Source of the DNA: Bombus terrestris
Lineage: Eukaryota; Arthropoda; Insecta; Hymenoptera; Apidae
Direction of reading: 5' to 3'
NCBI RefSeq assembly: GCF_910591885.1
Contig: NC_063273.1
Span: 310,001 to 374,000, forward strand
DNA length: 64,000 nt
Each line of letters opens with the position of its first letter. The first letter of the stretch is position 1. Of this stretch, positions 12,501 through 27,690 are shown one piece after another. The notes below the pieces were generated by a model that did not search any database, had not been told where the DNA came from, and saw only the letters and a list, made by a program, of their open reading frames with translations. Made by a program: the position numbers and the translations under genes.

Positions 12501-15500
12501 CGTAGGACAACGTGGGACAACGTGGGACATCGTTGGACACCGTGGGACAACGTGGGACAACGTGGGACAACGTGGGACACCGTTGGACACCGTGGGACAA
12601 CGTGGGACAACGTGGGACAACGTGGGACACCGTTGGACATCGTTGGACATCGTTGGACATCGTTGGACACCGTTGGACACCGTTGGACACCGTTGGACAC
12701 CGTTGGACACCGTTGGACACCGTTGGACACCGTGGGACAACGTGGGACAACGTGGGACAACGTGGGACAACGTGGGACAACGTGGGACAACGTGGGACAA
12801 CGTGGGACAACGTGGGACAACGTGGGACAACGTGGGACAACGTGGGACAACGTGGGACAACGTGGGACACCGTTGGACATCGTTGGACAACGTGGGACAA
12901 CGTGGGACAACGTGGGACAACGTGGGACAACGTGGGACAACGTGGGACACCGTTGGACACCGTGGGACACCGTTGGACACCGTTGGACATCGTTGGACAC
13001 CGTGGGACAACGTGGGACAACGTGGGACAACGTGGGACACCGTTGGACACCGTGGGACAACGTGGGACAACGTGGGACAACGTGGGACACCGTTGGACAT
13101 CGTTGGACATCGTTGGACATCGTTGGACACCGTTGGACACCGTTGGACACCGTTGGACACCGTTGGACATCGGTGGACATCGTGGGACACCGTTGGACAC
13201 CGTTGGACATCGTTGGACACCGTTGGACACCGTGGCACAACGTGGGACAACGTGGGACAACGTGGGACAACGTGGGACAACGTGGGACAACGTGGGACAA
13301 CGTGGGACACCGTTGGACACCGTGGGACACCGTTGGACAACGTGGGACACCGTTGGACACCGTTGGACACCGTGGGACACCGTTGGACACCGTTGGACAT
13401 CGTTGGACACCGTTGGACACCGTTGGACACCGTTGGACACCGTTGGACACCGTGGGACAACGTGGGACAACGTGGGACAACGTGCGACAACGTGGGACAA
13501 CGTGGGACAACGTGGGACAACGTGGGACAACGTGGGACAACGTGGGACAACGTGGGACAACGTGGGACAACGTGGGACAACGTGGGACAACGTGGGACAA
13601 CGTGGGACAACGTGGGACAACGTGGGACACCGTGGGACACCGTGGGACACCGTGGGACATCGTGGGACACCGTGGGACAACGTGGGACAACGTGGGACAC
13701 CGTTGGACACCGTGGGACAACGTGGGACAACGTGGGACAACGTGGGACAACGTGGGACAACGTGGGACAACGTAGGACAACGTGGGACAACGTGGGACAC
13801 CGTTGGACATCGTTGGACAACGTGGGACATCGTGGGACAACGTGGGACAACGTGGGACAACGTGGGACAACGTGGGACAACGTGGGACAACGTGGGACAA
13901 CGTGGGACACCGTGGGACACCGTTGGACACCGTGGGACACCGTGGGACAACGTGGGACAACGTGGGACACCGTTGGACACCGTGGGACAACGTGGGACAA
14001 CGTGGGACAACGTGGGACAACGTGGGACAACGTGGGACAACGTAGGACAACGTGGGACAACGTGGGACACCGTTGGACATCGTTGGACAACGTGGGACAT
14101 CGTGGGACAACGTGGGACAACGTGGGACAACGTGGGACAACGTGGGACACCGTTGGACACCGTGGGACAACGTGGGACAACGTGGGACAACGTGGGACAC
14201 CGTTGGACACCGTTGGACATCGTTGGACACCGTTGGACACCGTGGCACAACGTGGGACAACGTGGGACAACGTGGGACAACGTGGGACAACGTGGGACAA
14301 CGTGGGACAACGTGGGACAACGTGGGACAACGTGGGACAACGTGGGACATCGTGGGACAACGTGGGACAACGTGGGACAACGTGGGACAACGTGGGACAC
14401 CGTTGGACAACGTGGGACACCGTTGGACATCGTTGGACACCGTGGGACAACGTGGGACAACGTGGGACAACGTGGGACACCGTTGGACACCGTTGGACAT
14501 CGTTGGACATCGTTGGACATCGTGGGACACCGTTGGACATCGTTGGACATCGTTGGACACCGTTGGACATCGTTGGACATCGTTGGACATCGTTGGACAC
14601 CGTTGGACACCGTTGGACACCGTTGGACACCGTTGGACATCGGTGGACATCGTGGGACACCGTTGGACACCGTTGGACATCGTTGGACACCGTTGGACAC
14701 CGTGGGACAACGTGGGACAACGTGGGACAACGTGGGACAACGTGGGACAACGTGGGACAACGTGGGACAACGTGGGACACCGTTGGACACCGTTGGACAT
14801 CGTTGGACACCGTTGGACACCGTGGGACAACGTGGGACAACGTGGGACAACGTGGGACAACGTGGGACACCGTTGGACACCGTGGGACACCGTTGGACAC
14901 CGTTGGACATCGTTGGACACCGTGGGACATCGTGGGACAACGTGGGACAACGTGGGACAACGTGGGACAACGTGGGACAGCGTTGGACAACGTGGGACAC
15001 CGTTGGACATCGTTGGACACCGTGGGACAACGTGGGACAACGTGGGACAACGTGGGACAACGTGGGACAACGTGGGACATCGTGGGACAACGTGGGACAA
15101 CGTGGGACAACGTGGGACAACGTGGGACACCGTTGGACAACGTGGGACACCGTTGGGCATCGTTGGACACCGTGGGACAACGTGGGACAACGTGGGACAA
15201 CGTGGGACAACGTAGGACAACGTGGGACAACGTGGGACACCGTTGGACATCGTTGGACAACGTGGGACATCGTGGGACAACGTGGGACAACGTGGGACAA
15301 CGTGGGACAACGTGGGACACCGTTGGACACCGTGGGACACCGTGGGACACCGTTGGACACCGTGGGACACCGTTGGACATCGTTGGACATCGTTGGACAC
15401 CGTTGGACACCGTTGGACACCGTTGGACACCGTGGGACAACGTGGGACAACGTGGGACAACGTGGGACAACGTGGGACATCGTGGGACAACGTGGGACAC

Positions 15501-17990
15501 CGTGGGACAACGTGGGACAACGTGGGACAACGTGGGACAACGTGGGACAACGTGGGACAACGTGGGACACCGTTGGACATCGTTGGACAACGTGGGACAA
15601 CGTGGGACAACGTGGGACAACGTGGGACAACGTGGGACAACGTGGGACACCGTTGGACACCGTGGGACACCGTTGGACATCGTTGGACACCGTGGGACAA
15701 CGTGGGACAACGTGGGACAACGTGGGACACCGTTGGACACCGTGGGACAACGTGGGACAACGTGGGACAACGTGGGACACCGTTGGACATCGTTGGACAT
15801 CGTTGGACATCGTGGGACACCGTTGGACACCGTTGGACATCGTTGGACACCGTGGGACATCGTGGGACAACGTGGGACAACGTGGGACAACGTGGGACAA
15901 CGTGGGACAGCGTTGGACAACGTGGGACACCGTTGGACATCGTTGGACACCGTGGGACAACGTGGGACAACGTGGGACACCGTTGGACAACGTGGGACAA
16001 CGTGGGACATCGTGGGACAACGTGGGACAACGTGGGACAACGTGGGACAACGTGGGACACCGTTGGACAACGTGGGACACCGTTGGGCATCGTTGGACAC
16101 CGTGGGACAACGTGGGACAACGTGGGACAACGTGGGACAACGTAGGACAACGTGGGACAACGTGGGACACCGTTGGACATCGTTGGACAACGTGGGACAT
16201 CGTGGGACAACGTGGGACAACGTGGGACAACGTGGGACAACGTGGGACACCGTTGGACACCGTGGGACACCGTTGGACACCGTTGGACACCGTGGGACAC
16301 CGTTGGACATCGTTGGACATCGTTGGACACCGTTGGACACCGTTGGACACCGTTGGACACCGTGGGACAACGTGGGACAACGTGGGACAACGTGGGACAA
16401 CGTGGGACAACGTGGGACAACGTGGGACAACGTGGGACAACGTGGGACAACGTGGGACAACGTGGGACAACGTGGGACAACGTGGGACAACGTGGGACAC
16501 CGTTGGACATCGTTGGACAACGTGGGACAACGTGGGACAACGTGGGACAACGTGGGACAACGTGGGACAACGTGGGACACCGTTGGACACCGTGGGACAC
16601 CGTTGGACATCGTTGGACACCGTGGGACAACGTGGGACAACGTGGGAAAACGTGGGACACCGTTGGACACCGTGGGACAACGTGGGACAACGTGGGACAA
16701 CGTGGGACACCGTTGGACATCGTTGGACATCGTTGGACATCGTTGGACACCGTTGGACACCGTTGGACACCGTTGGACACCGTTGGACATCGGTGGACAT
16801 CGTGGGACACCGTTGGACACCGTTGGACATCGTTGGACACCGTTGGACACAGTGGCACAACGTGGGACAACGTGGGACAACGTGGGACAACGTGGGACAA
16901 CGTGGGACACCGTTGGACACCGTGGGACACCGTTGGACACCGTTGGACATCGTTGGACAATGTGGGACAACGTGGGACAACGTGGGACAACGTGGGACAC
17001 CGTTGGACACCGTGGGACACCGTTGGACACCGTTGGACATCGTTGGACACCGTGGGACAACGTGGGACAACGTGGGACAACGTGGGACAACGTGGGACAA
17101 CGTGGGACACCGTTGGACACCGTGGGACAACGTGGGACAACGTGGGACACCGTTGGACACCGTTGGACATCGTTGGACATCGTTGGACATCGTGGGACAC
17201 CGTTGGACATCGTTGGACACCGTGGGACAACGTGGGACAACGTGGGACAACGTGGGACAACGTGGGACAACGTGGGACACCGTTGGACAACGTGGGACAC
17301 CGTTGGACATCGTTGGACACCGTGGGACAACGTGGGACACCGTTGGACACCGTTGAACATCGTTGGACATCGTTGGACATCGTGGGACACCGTTGGACAT
17401 CGTTGGACATCGTTGGACACCGTTGGACATCGTTGGACATCGTTGGACATCGTTGGACACCGTTGGACACCGTTGGACACCGTTGGACACCGTTGGACAT
17501 CGGTGGACATCGTGGGACACCGTTGGACACCGTTGGACATCGTTGGACACCGTTGGACACCGTGGGACAACGTGGGACAACGTGGGACAACGTGGGACAA
17601 CGTGGGACAACGTGGGACAACGTGGGACAACGTGGGACACCGTTGGACACCGTGGGACACCGTTGGACAACGTGGGACAACGTGGGACAACGTGGGACAA
17701 CGTGGGACAACGTGGGACACCGTTGGACACCGTGGGACACCGTTGGACACCGTTGGACATCGTTGGACACCGTGGGACAACGTGGGACAACGTGGGACAA
17801 CGTGGGAAACCATGGAACAACGTGGGACAACGTGGGACAACGTGGGACAACGTGGGACACCGTTGGACATCGTTGGACACCGTGGGACAACGTGGGACAC
17901 CGTTGGACATCGTTGGACACCGTGGGACAACGTGGGACAACGTGGGACAACGTGGGACACCGTTGGACACCGTGGGACACCGTTGGACAA
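12501..17990. repeat. Block delta, copy 2
   Basis: Downstream partner of 6,981-12,500, in direct orientation and head to tail with it. Shared private units include AGTGGCACAA (11,121 and 16,851) and TGTGGGACAA (11,231 and 16,961). The offset grows from 5,520 bp (6,981 to 12,501) to 5,740 bp across the block through gains of decamers. The right edge is approximate. Confidence 0.8.
15211..16740. repeat. Nested 930-bp duplication inside delta copy 2
   Basis: The TAG units at 15,211 and 16,141 are 930 bp apart, the same spacing as 9,481 and 10,411. The nested duplication therefore predates the duplication of the delta block. The pair differs in copy 2 by small changes such as Gt at 15,471 in the first member, where the second member has Ga (16,401). 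Confidence 0.75.
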
Positions 17991-18220
17991 CGTGGGACAA
18001 CGTGGGACAACGTGGGACAACGTGGGACAACGTGGGACAACGTGGGACAACGTGGGACAACGTGGGACAACGTGGGACACCGTTGGACACCGTGGGACAC
18101 CGTTGGACAACGTGGGACAACGTGGGACAACGTGGGACACCGTGGGACACCGTGGGACACCGTTGGACACCGTTGGACATCGTTGGACACCGTGGGACAA
18201 CGTGGGACAACGTGGGACAA

Positions 18221-21200
18221 CGTGGGAAACCATGGAACAACGTGGGACATCGTTGGACACCGTGGGACAACGTGGGACAACGTGGGACAACGTGGGACAA
18301 CGTGGGACACCGTGGGACACCGTTGGACACCGTTGGACATCGTTGGACACCGTGGGACAACGTGGGACAACGTGGGACACCGTTGGACACCGTGGGACAA
18401 CGTGGGACAACGTGGGACAACGTGGGACAACGTGGGACAACGTGGGACAACGTAGGACAACGTGGGACAACGTGGGACACCGTTGGACAACGTGGGACAC
18501 CGTTGGACATCGTTGGACACCGTTGGACACCGTTGGACACCGTTGGACATCGGTGGACATCGTGGGACACCGTTGGACACCGTTGGACATCGTTGGACAC
18601 CGTTGGACACCGTGGGACAACGTGGGACAACGTGGGACAACGTGGGACAACGTGGGACACCGTGGGACACCGTTGGACACCGTTGGACATCGTTGGACAC
18701 CGTGGGACAACGTGGGACAACGTGGGACAACGTGGGACACCGTTGGACATCGTTGGACAACGTGGGACACCGTTGGACACCGTTGGACATCGTTGGACAC
18801 CGTGGGACATCGTGGGACAACGTGGGACAACGTGGGACAACGTGGGACAACGTGGGACAACGTGGGACAACGTGGGACAACGTGGGACAACGTGGGACAT
18901 CGTGGGACAACGTGGGACAACGTGGGACAACGTGGGACAACGTGGGACACCGTTGGACAACGTGGGACACCGTTGGACACCGTTGGACACCGTTGGACAT
19001 CGGTGGACATCGTGGGACACCGTTGGACACCGTTGGACATCGTTGGACACCGTTGGACACCGTTGGACACCGTGGGACAACGTGGGACAACGTGGGACAA
19101 CGTGGGACAACGTGGGACAACGTGGGACACCGTTGGACACCGTTGGACATCGTTGGACACCGTTGGACACCGTGGGACAACGTGGGACAACGTGGGACAA
19201 CGTGGGACAACGTGGGACAACGTGGGACAACGTGGGACAACGTGGGACAACGTGGGACACCGTTGGACAACGTGGGACACCGTTGGGCATCGTTGGACAC
19301 CGTGGGACAACGTGGGACAACGTGGGACACCGTTGGACACCGTTGGACATCGTTGGACACCGTTGGACACCGTGGGACAACGTGGGACAACGTGGGACAA
19401 CGTGGGACAACGTGGGACAACGTGGGACACCGTTGGACACCGTTGGACATCGTGGGACACCGTTGGACACCGTTGGACATCGTTGGACACCGTTGGACAC
19501 CGTGGGACAACGTGGGACAACGTGGGACAACGTGGGACAACGTGGGACACCGTGGGACACCGTTGGACACCGTTGGACATCGTTGGACACCGTGGGACAA
19601 CGTGGGACAACGTGGGACAACGTGGGACACCGTTGGACATCGTTGGACAACGTGGGACACCGTTGGACACCGTTGGACATCGTTCGACACCGTGGGACAT
19701 CGTGGGACAACGTGGGACAACGTGGGACAACGTGGGACAACGTGGGACAACGTGGGACAACGTGGGACAACGTGGGACAATGTGGGACAACGTGGGACAC
19801 CGTTGGACACCGTTGGACACCGTTGGACATCGGTGGACATCGTGGGACACCGTTGGACACCGTTGGACATCGTTGGACACCGTTGGACACCGTGGGACAA
19901 CGTGGGACAACGTGGGACAACGTGGGACAACGTGGGACAACGTGGGACACCGTTGGACACCGTTGGACATCGTTGGACACCGTTGGACACCGTGGGACAA
20001 CGTGGGACAACGTGGGACAACGTGGGACAACGTGGGACAACGTGGGACACCGTTGGACACCGTGGGACACCGTTGGACACCGTTGGACATCGTTGGACAC
20101 CGTGGGACATCGTGGGACAACGTGGGACAACGTGGGACAACGTGGGACACCGTTGGACAACGTGGGACACCGTTGGACATCGTTGGACACCGTGGGACAA
20201 CGTGGGACAACGTGGGACAACGTGGGACAACGTGGGACACCGTTGGACAACGTGGGACACCGTTGGACACCGTTGGACACCGTTGGACATCGGTGGACAT
20301 CGTGGGACACCGTTGGACACCGTTGGACATCGTTGGACACCGTTGGACACCGTGGGACAACGTGGGACAACGTGGGACAACGTGGGACAACGTGGGACAA
20401 CGTGGGACACCGTTGGACACCGTTGGACATCGTTGGACACCGTTGGACACCGTGGGACAACGTGGGACAACGTGGGACAACGTGGGACAACGTGGGACAA
20501 CGTGGGACACCGTTGGACACCGTGGGACACCGTTGGACACCGTTGGACATCGTTGGACACCGTGGGACATCGTGGGACAACGTGGGACAACGTGGGACAA
20601 CGTGGGACACCGTTGGACAACGTGGGACACCGTTGGACATCGTTGGACACCGTGGGACAACGTGGGACAACGTGGGACAACGTGGGACAACGTGGGACAA
20701 CGTGGGACATCGTGGGACAACGTGGGACAACGTGGGACAACGTGGGACAACGTGGGACACCGTTGGACAACGTGGGACACCGTTGGGCATCGTTGGACAC
20801 CGTGGGACAACGTGGCACAACGTGGGACAACGTGGGACAACGTGGGACAACGTGGGACAACGTGGGACAACGTGGGACATCGTGGGACAACGTGGGACAA
20901 CGTGGGACAACGTGGGACAACGTGGGACAACGTGGGACACCGTTGGACATCGTTGGACACCGTGGGACAACGTGGGACAACGTGGGACAACGTGGGACAA
21001 CGTGGGACACCGTTGGACACCGTTGGACATCGTTGGACATCGTTGGACTTCGTGGGACACCGTTGGACATCGTTGGACATCGTTGGACACCGTTGGACAT
21101 CGTTGGACATCGTTGGACATCGTTGGACACCGTTGGACACCGTTGGACACCGTTGGACACCGTTGGACATCGCTGGACATCGTGGGACACCGTGGGACAA

Positions 21201-22410
21201 CGTGGGACAACGTGGGACAACGTGGGACACCGTTGGACACCGTTGGACATCGTTGGACATCGTTGGACATCGTGGGACACCGTTGGACATCGTTGGACAT
21301 CGTTGGACACCGTTGGACATCGTTGGACATCGTTGGACATCGTTGGACACCGTTGGACACCGTTGGCCACCGTTGGACACCGTTGGACATCGGTGGACAT
21401 CGTGGGACACCGTTGGACACCGTTGGACATCGTTGGACACCGTTGGACACCGTGGGACAACGTGGGACAACGTGGGACAACGTGGGACAACGTGGGACAC
21501 CGCGGGACACCGTTGGACACCGTTGGACATCGTTGGACACCGTGGGACAACGTGGGACAACGTGGGACACCGTTGGACACCGTGGGACAACGTGGGACAA
21601 CGTGGGACAACGTGGGACAACGTGGGACAACGTGGGACAACGTAGGACAACGTGGGACAACGTGGGACACCGTTGGACATCGTTGGACAACGTGGGACAT
21701 CGTGGGACAACGTGGGACAACGTGGGACAACGTGGGACAACGTGGGACACCGTTGGACACCGTGGGACACCGTTGGACACCGTTGGACATCGGTGGACAT
21801 CGTGGGACACCGTTGGACACCGTTGGACATCGTTGGACACCGTTGGACACCGTGGGACAACGTGGGACAACGTGGGACAACGTGGGACAACGTGGGACAA
21901 CGTGGGACACCGTTGGACATCGTTGGACATCGTTGGACACCGTTGGACATCGTTGGACATCGTTGGACATCGTTGGACACCGTTGGACACCGTTGGACAC
22001 CGTTGGACACCGTTGGACATCGGTGGACATCGTGGGACACCGTTGGACACCGTTGGACATCGTTGGACACCGTGGGACATCGTGGGACAACGTGGGACAA
22101 CGTGGGACAACGTGGGACAACGTGGGACAACGTGGGACAACGTGGGACAACGTGGGACAACGTGGGACAACGTGGGACATCGTGGGACAACGTGGGACAA
22201 CGTGGGACAACGTGGGACAACGTGGGACACCGTTGGACAACGTGGGACACCGTTGGACACCGTTGGACACCGTTGGACATCGGTGGACATCGTGGGACAC
22301 CGTTGGACACCGTTGGACATCGTTGGACACCGTTGGACACCGTAGGACAACGTGGGACAACGTGGGACAACGTGGGACAACGTGGGACAACGTGGGACAA
22401 CGTGGGACAA
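18221..22410. repeat. Block epsilon, copy 1
   Basis: This starts at a CCATGG doublet and includes TAG units at 18,451, 21,641 and 22,341. Markers repeat downstream: 18,221 to 22,791 and 18,451 to 23,021 at offset 4,570; CGTTGGGCAT 19,281 to 24,111 at 4,830; CGTTCGACAC 19,681 to 25,031 and CGCTGGACAT 21,171 to 26,521 at 5,350; CGTTGGCCAC 21,361 to 26,701 at 5,340. The stepwise increase means that about 780 bp of extra decamers lie in copy 2. CGTTGGACTT at 21,041 is shared with 36,402 but not with the intermediate copy at 26,391. Confidence 0.8.
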
Positions 22411-22790
22411 CGTAGGACAACGTGGGACACCGTTGGACATCGTTGGACACCGTGGGACAACGTGGGACACCGTTGGACATCGTTGGACACCGTGGGACAA
22501 CGTGGGACAACGTGGGACAACGTGGGACACCGTTGGACACCGTGGGACACCGTTGGACAACGTGGGACAACGTGGGACAACGTGGGACAACGTGGGACAA
22601 CGTGGGACAACGTGGGACAACGTGGGACAACGTGGGACAACGTGGGACACCGTTGGACACCGTGGGACACCGTTGGACAACGTGGGACAACGTGGGACAA
22701 CGTGGGACACCGTTGGACACCGTGGGACACCGTTGGACACCGTTGGACATCGTTGGACACCGTGGGACAACGTGGGACAACGTGGGACAA

Positions 22791-25700
22791 CGTGGGAAAC
22801 CATGGAACAACGTGGGACATCGTTGGACACCGTGGGACAACGTGGGACAACGTGGGACAACGTGGGACAACGTGGGACACCGTGGGACACCGTTGGACAC
22901 CGTGGGACATCGTTGGACACCGTGGGACAACGTGGGACAACGTGGGACACCGTTGGACACCGTGGGACAACGTGGGACAACGTGGGACAACGTGGGACAA
23001 CGTGGGACAACGTGGGACAACGTAGGACAACGTGGGACAACGTGGGACACCGTTGGACAACGTGGGACACCGTTGGACATCGTTGGACACCGTGGGACAA
23101 CGTGGGACAACGTGGGACAACGTGGGACACCGTTGGACACCGTTGGACATCGTTGGACACCGTTGGACACCGTGGGACAACGTGGGACAACGTGGGACAA
23201 CGTGGGACAACGTGGGACAACGTGGGACACCGTTGGACATCGTTGGACATCGTTGGACATCGTGGGACACCGTTGGACACCGTTGGACATCGTTGGACAT
23301 CGTTGGACATCGTTGGACATCGTTGGACATCGTTGGACACCGTTGGACACCGTTGGACACCGTTGGACACCGTTGGACATCGGTGGACATCGTGGGACAC
23401 CGTTGGACACCGTTGGACATCGTTGGACACCGTTGGACACCGTGGGACAACGTGGGACAACGTGGGACAACGTGGGACAACGTGGGACACCGTGGGACAC
23501 CGTTGGACACCGTTGGACATCGTTGGACACCGTGGGACAACGTGGGACAACGTGGGACAACGTGGGACACCGTTGGACATCGTTGGACAACGTGGGACAC
23601 CGTTGGACACCGTTGGACATCGTTGGACACCGTGGGACATCGTGGGACAACGTGGGACAACGTGGGACAACGTGGGACAACGTGGGACAACGTGGGACAA
23701 CGTGGGACAACGTGGGACAACGTGGGACATCGTGGGACAACGTGGGACAACGTGGGACAACGTGGGACAACGTGGGACACCGTTGGACAACGTGGGACAC
23801 CGTTGGACACCGTTGGACACCGTTGGACATCGGTGGACATCGTGGGACACCGTTGGACACCGTTGGACATCGTTGGACACCGTTGGACACCGTTGGACAC
23901 CGTGGGACAACGTGGGACAACGTGGGACAACGTGGGACAACGTGGGACAACGTGGGACACCGTTGGACACCGTTGGACATCGTTGGACACCGTTGGACAC
24001 CGTGGGACAACGTGGGACAACGTGGGACAACGTGGGACAACGTGGGACAACGTGGGACAACGTGGGACAACGTGGGACAACGTGGGACACCGTTGGACAA
24101 CGTGGGACACCGTTGGGCATCGTTGGACACCGTGGGACAACGTGGGACAACGTGGGACAACGTGGGACAACGTGGGACAACGTGGGACAACGTGGGACAA
24201 CGTGGGACATCGTGGGACAACGTGGGACAACGTGGGACAACGTGGGACAACGTGGGACACCGTTGGACACCGTTGGACACCGTTGGACACCGTTGGACAT
24301 CGGTGGACATCGTGGGACACCGTGGGACAACGTGGGACACCGTTGGACACCGTGGGACACCGTTGGACACCGTTGGACACCGTGGGACACCGTTGGACAC
24401 CGTTGGACATCGTTGGACACCGTTGGACACCGTGGGACACCGTTGGACAACGTGGGACAACGTGGGACAACGTGGGACAACGTGGGACAACGTGGGACAA
24501 CGTGGGACAACGTGGGACACCGTTGGACACCGTTGGACACCGTTGGACACCGTTGGACATCGGTGGACATCGTGGGACACCGTTGGACACCGTTGGACAT
24601 CGTTGGACACCGTTGGACACCGTGGGACAACGTGGGACAACGTGGGACAACGTGGGACAACGTGGGACACCGTTGGACACCGTTGGACGTCGTTGGACAC
24701 CGTTGGACACCGTGGGACAACGTGGGACAACGTGGGACAACGTGGGACAACGTGGGACAACGTGGGACACCGTTGGACATCGTTGGACATCGTTGGACAT
24801 CGTGGGACACCGTTGGACACCGTTGGACATCGTTGGACACCGTTGGACACCGTGGGACAACGTGGGACAACGTGGGACAACGTGGGACAACGTGGGACAC
24901 CGTGGGACACCGTTGGACACCGTTGGACATCGTTGGACACCGTGGGACAACGTGGGACAACGTGGGACAACGTGGGACACCGTTGGACATCGTTGGACAA
25001 CGTGGGACACCGTTGGACACCGTTGGACATCGTTCGACACCGTGGGACATCGTGGGACAACGTGGGACAACGTGGGACAACGTGGGACAACGTGGGACAA
25101 CGTGGGACAACGTGGGACAACGTGGGACAACGTGGGACAACGTGGGACACCGTTGGACACCGTTGGACACCGTTGGACATCGGTGGACATCGTGGGACAC
25201 CGTTGGACACCGTTGGACATCGTTGGACACCGTTGGACACCGTGGGACAACGTGGGACAACGTGGGACAACGTGGGACAACGTGGGACAACGTGGGACAC
25301 CGTTGGACACCGTTGGACATCGTTGGACACCGTTGGACACCGTGGGACAACGTGGGACAACGTGGGACAACGTGGGACAACGTGGGACAACGTGGGACAC
25401 CGTTGGACACCGTTGGACACCGTTGGACACCGTTGGACACCGTTGGACACCGTGGGACATCGTGGGACAACGTGGGACAACGTGGGACAACGTGGGACAC
25501 CGTTGGACAACGTGGGACACCGTTGGACATCGTTGGACACCGTGGGACAACGTGGGACAACGTGGGACAACGTGGGACAACGTGGGACACCGTTGGACAA
25601 CGTGGGACACCGTTGGACACCGTTGGACACCGTTGGACATCGGTGGACATCGTGGGACACCGTTGGACACCGTTGGACATCGTTGGACACCGTTGGACAC

Positions 25701-27690
25701 CGTGGGACAACGTGGGACAACGTGGGACAACGTGGGACAACGTGGGACAACGTGGGACACCGTTGGACACCGTTGGACATCGTTGGACACCGTTGGACAC
25801 CGTGGGACAACGTGGGACAACGTGGGACAACGTGGGACAACGTGGGACAACGTGGGACACCGTTGGACACCGTGGGACACCGTTGGACACCGTTGGACAT
25901 CGTTGGACACCGTGGGACATCGTGGGACAACGTGGGACAACGTGGGACAACGTGGGACACCGTTGGACAACGTGGGACACCGTTGGACATCGTTGGACAC
26001 CGTGGGACAACGTGGGACAACGTGGGACAACGTGGGACAACGTGGGACAACGTGGGACATCGTAGGACAACGTGGGACAACGTGGGACAACGTGGGACAA
26101 CGTGGGACACCGTTGGACAACGTGGGACACCGTTGGGCATCGTTGGACACCGTGGGACAACGTGGCACAACGTGGGACAACGTGGGACAACGTGGGACAA
26201 CGTGGGACAACGTGGGACAACGTGGGACATCGTGGGACAACGTGGGACAACGTGGGACAACGTGGGACAACGTGGGACAACGTGGGACACCGTTGGACAT
26301 CGTTGGACACCGTGGGACAACGTGGGACAACGTGGGACAACGTGGGACAACGTGGGACACCGTTGGACACCGTTGGACATCGTTGGACATCGTTGGACAT
26401 CGTGGGACACCGTTGGACATCGTTGGACATCGTTGGACACCGTTGGACATCGTTGGACATCGTTGGACATCGTTGGACACCGTTGGACACCGTTGGACAC
26501 CGTTGGGCACCGTTGGACATCGCTGGACATCGTGGGACACCGTGGGACAACGTGGGACAACGTGGGACAACGTGGGACACCGTTGGACACCGTTGGACAT
26601 CGTTGGACATCGTTGGACATCGTGGGACACCGTTGGACATCGTTGGACATCGTTGGACACCGTTGGACATCGTTGGACATCGTTGGACACCGTTGGACAC
26701 CGTTGGCCACCGTTGGACACCGTTGGACATCGGTGGACATCGTGGGACACCGTTGGACACCGTTGGACATCGTTGGACACCGTTGGACACCGTGGGACAA
26801 CGTGGGACAACGTGGGACAACGTGGGACAACGTGGGACACCGCGGGACACCGTTGGACACCGTTGGACATCGTTGGACACCGTGGGACAACGTGGGACAA
26901 CGTGGGACACCGTTGGACATCGTGGGACAACGTGGGACAACGTGGGACAACGTGGGACAACGTGGGACAACGTGGGACAACGTAGGACAACGTGGGACAA
27001 CGTGGGACACCGTTGGACATCGTTGGACAACGTGGGACATCGTGGGACAACGTGGGACAACGTGGGACAACGTGGGACAACGTGGGACACCGTTGGACAC
27101 CGTGGGACACCGTTGGACACCGTTGGACATCGGTGGACATCGTGGGACACCGTTGGACACAGTTGGACATCGTTGGACACCGTTGGACACCGTGGGACAA
27201 CGTGGGACAACGTGGGACAACGTGGGACAACGTGGGACAACGTGGGACAACGTGGGACACCGTTGGACATCGTTGGACATCGTTGGACACCGTTGGACAT
27301 CGTTGGACATCGTTGGACATCGTTGGACACCGTTGGACACCGTTGGACACCGTTGGACACCGTTGGACATCGGTGGACATCGTGGGACACCGTTGGACAC
27401 CGTTGGACATCGTTGGACACCGTGGGACATCGTGGGACAACGTGGGACAACGTGGGACAACGTGGGACAACGTGGGACAACGTGGGACAACGTGGGACAA
27501 CGTGGGACAACGTGGGACAACGTGGGACATCGTGGGACAACGTGGGACAACGTGGGACAACGTGGGACAACGTGGGACACCGTTGGACAACGTGGGACAC
27601 CGTTGGACACCGTTGGACACCGTTGGACATCGGTGGACATCGTGGGACACCGTTGGACACCGTTGGACATCGTTGGACACCGTTGGACAC
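22791..27690. repeat. Block epsilon, copy 2
   Basis: Partner of 18,221-22,410, carrying the same ordered markers (TAG 23,021; CGTTCGACAC 25,031; CGTGGCACAA 26,161; CGCTGGACAT 26,521; CGTTGGCCAC 26,701; TAG 26,981). It differs by extra decamers between about 23,900 and 25,000. It also has private units such as CGTTGGGCAC at 26,501. Its right part is also the start of the 10,011-bp duplicated segment that leads into the HOR domain. Confidence 0.78.
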
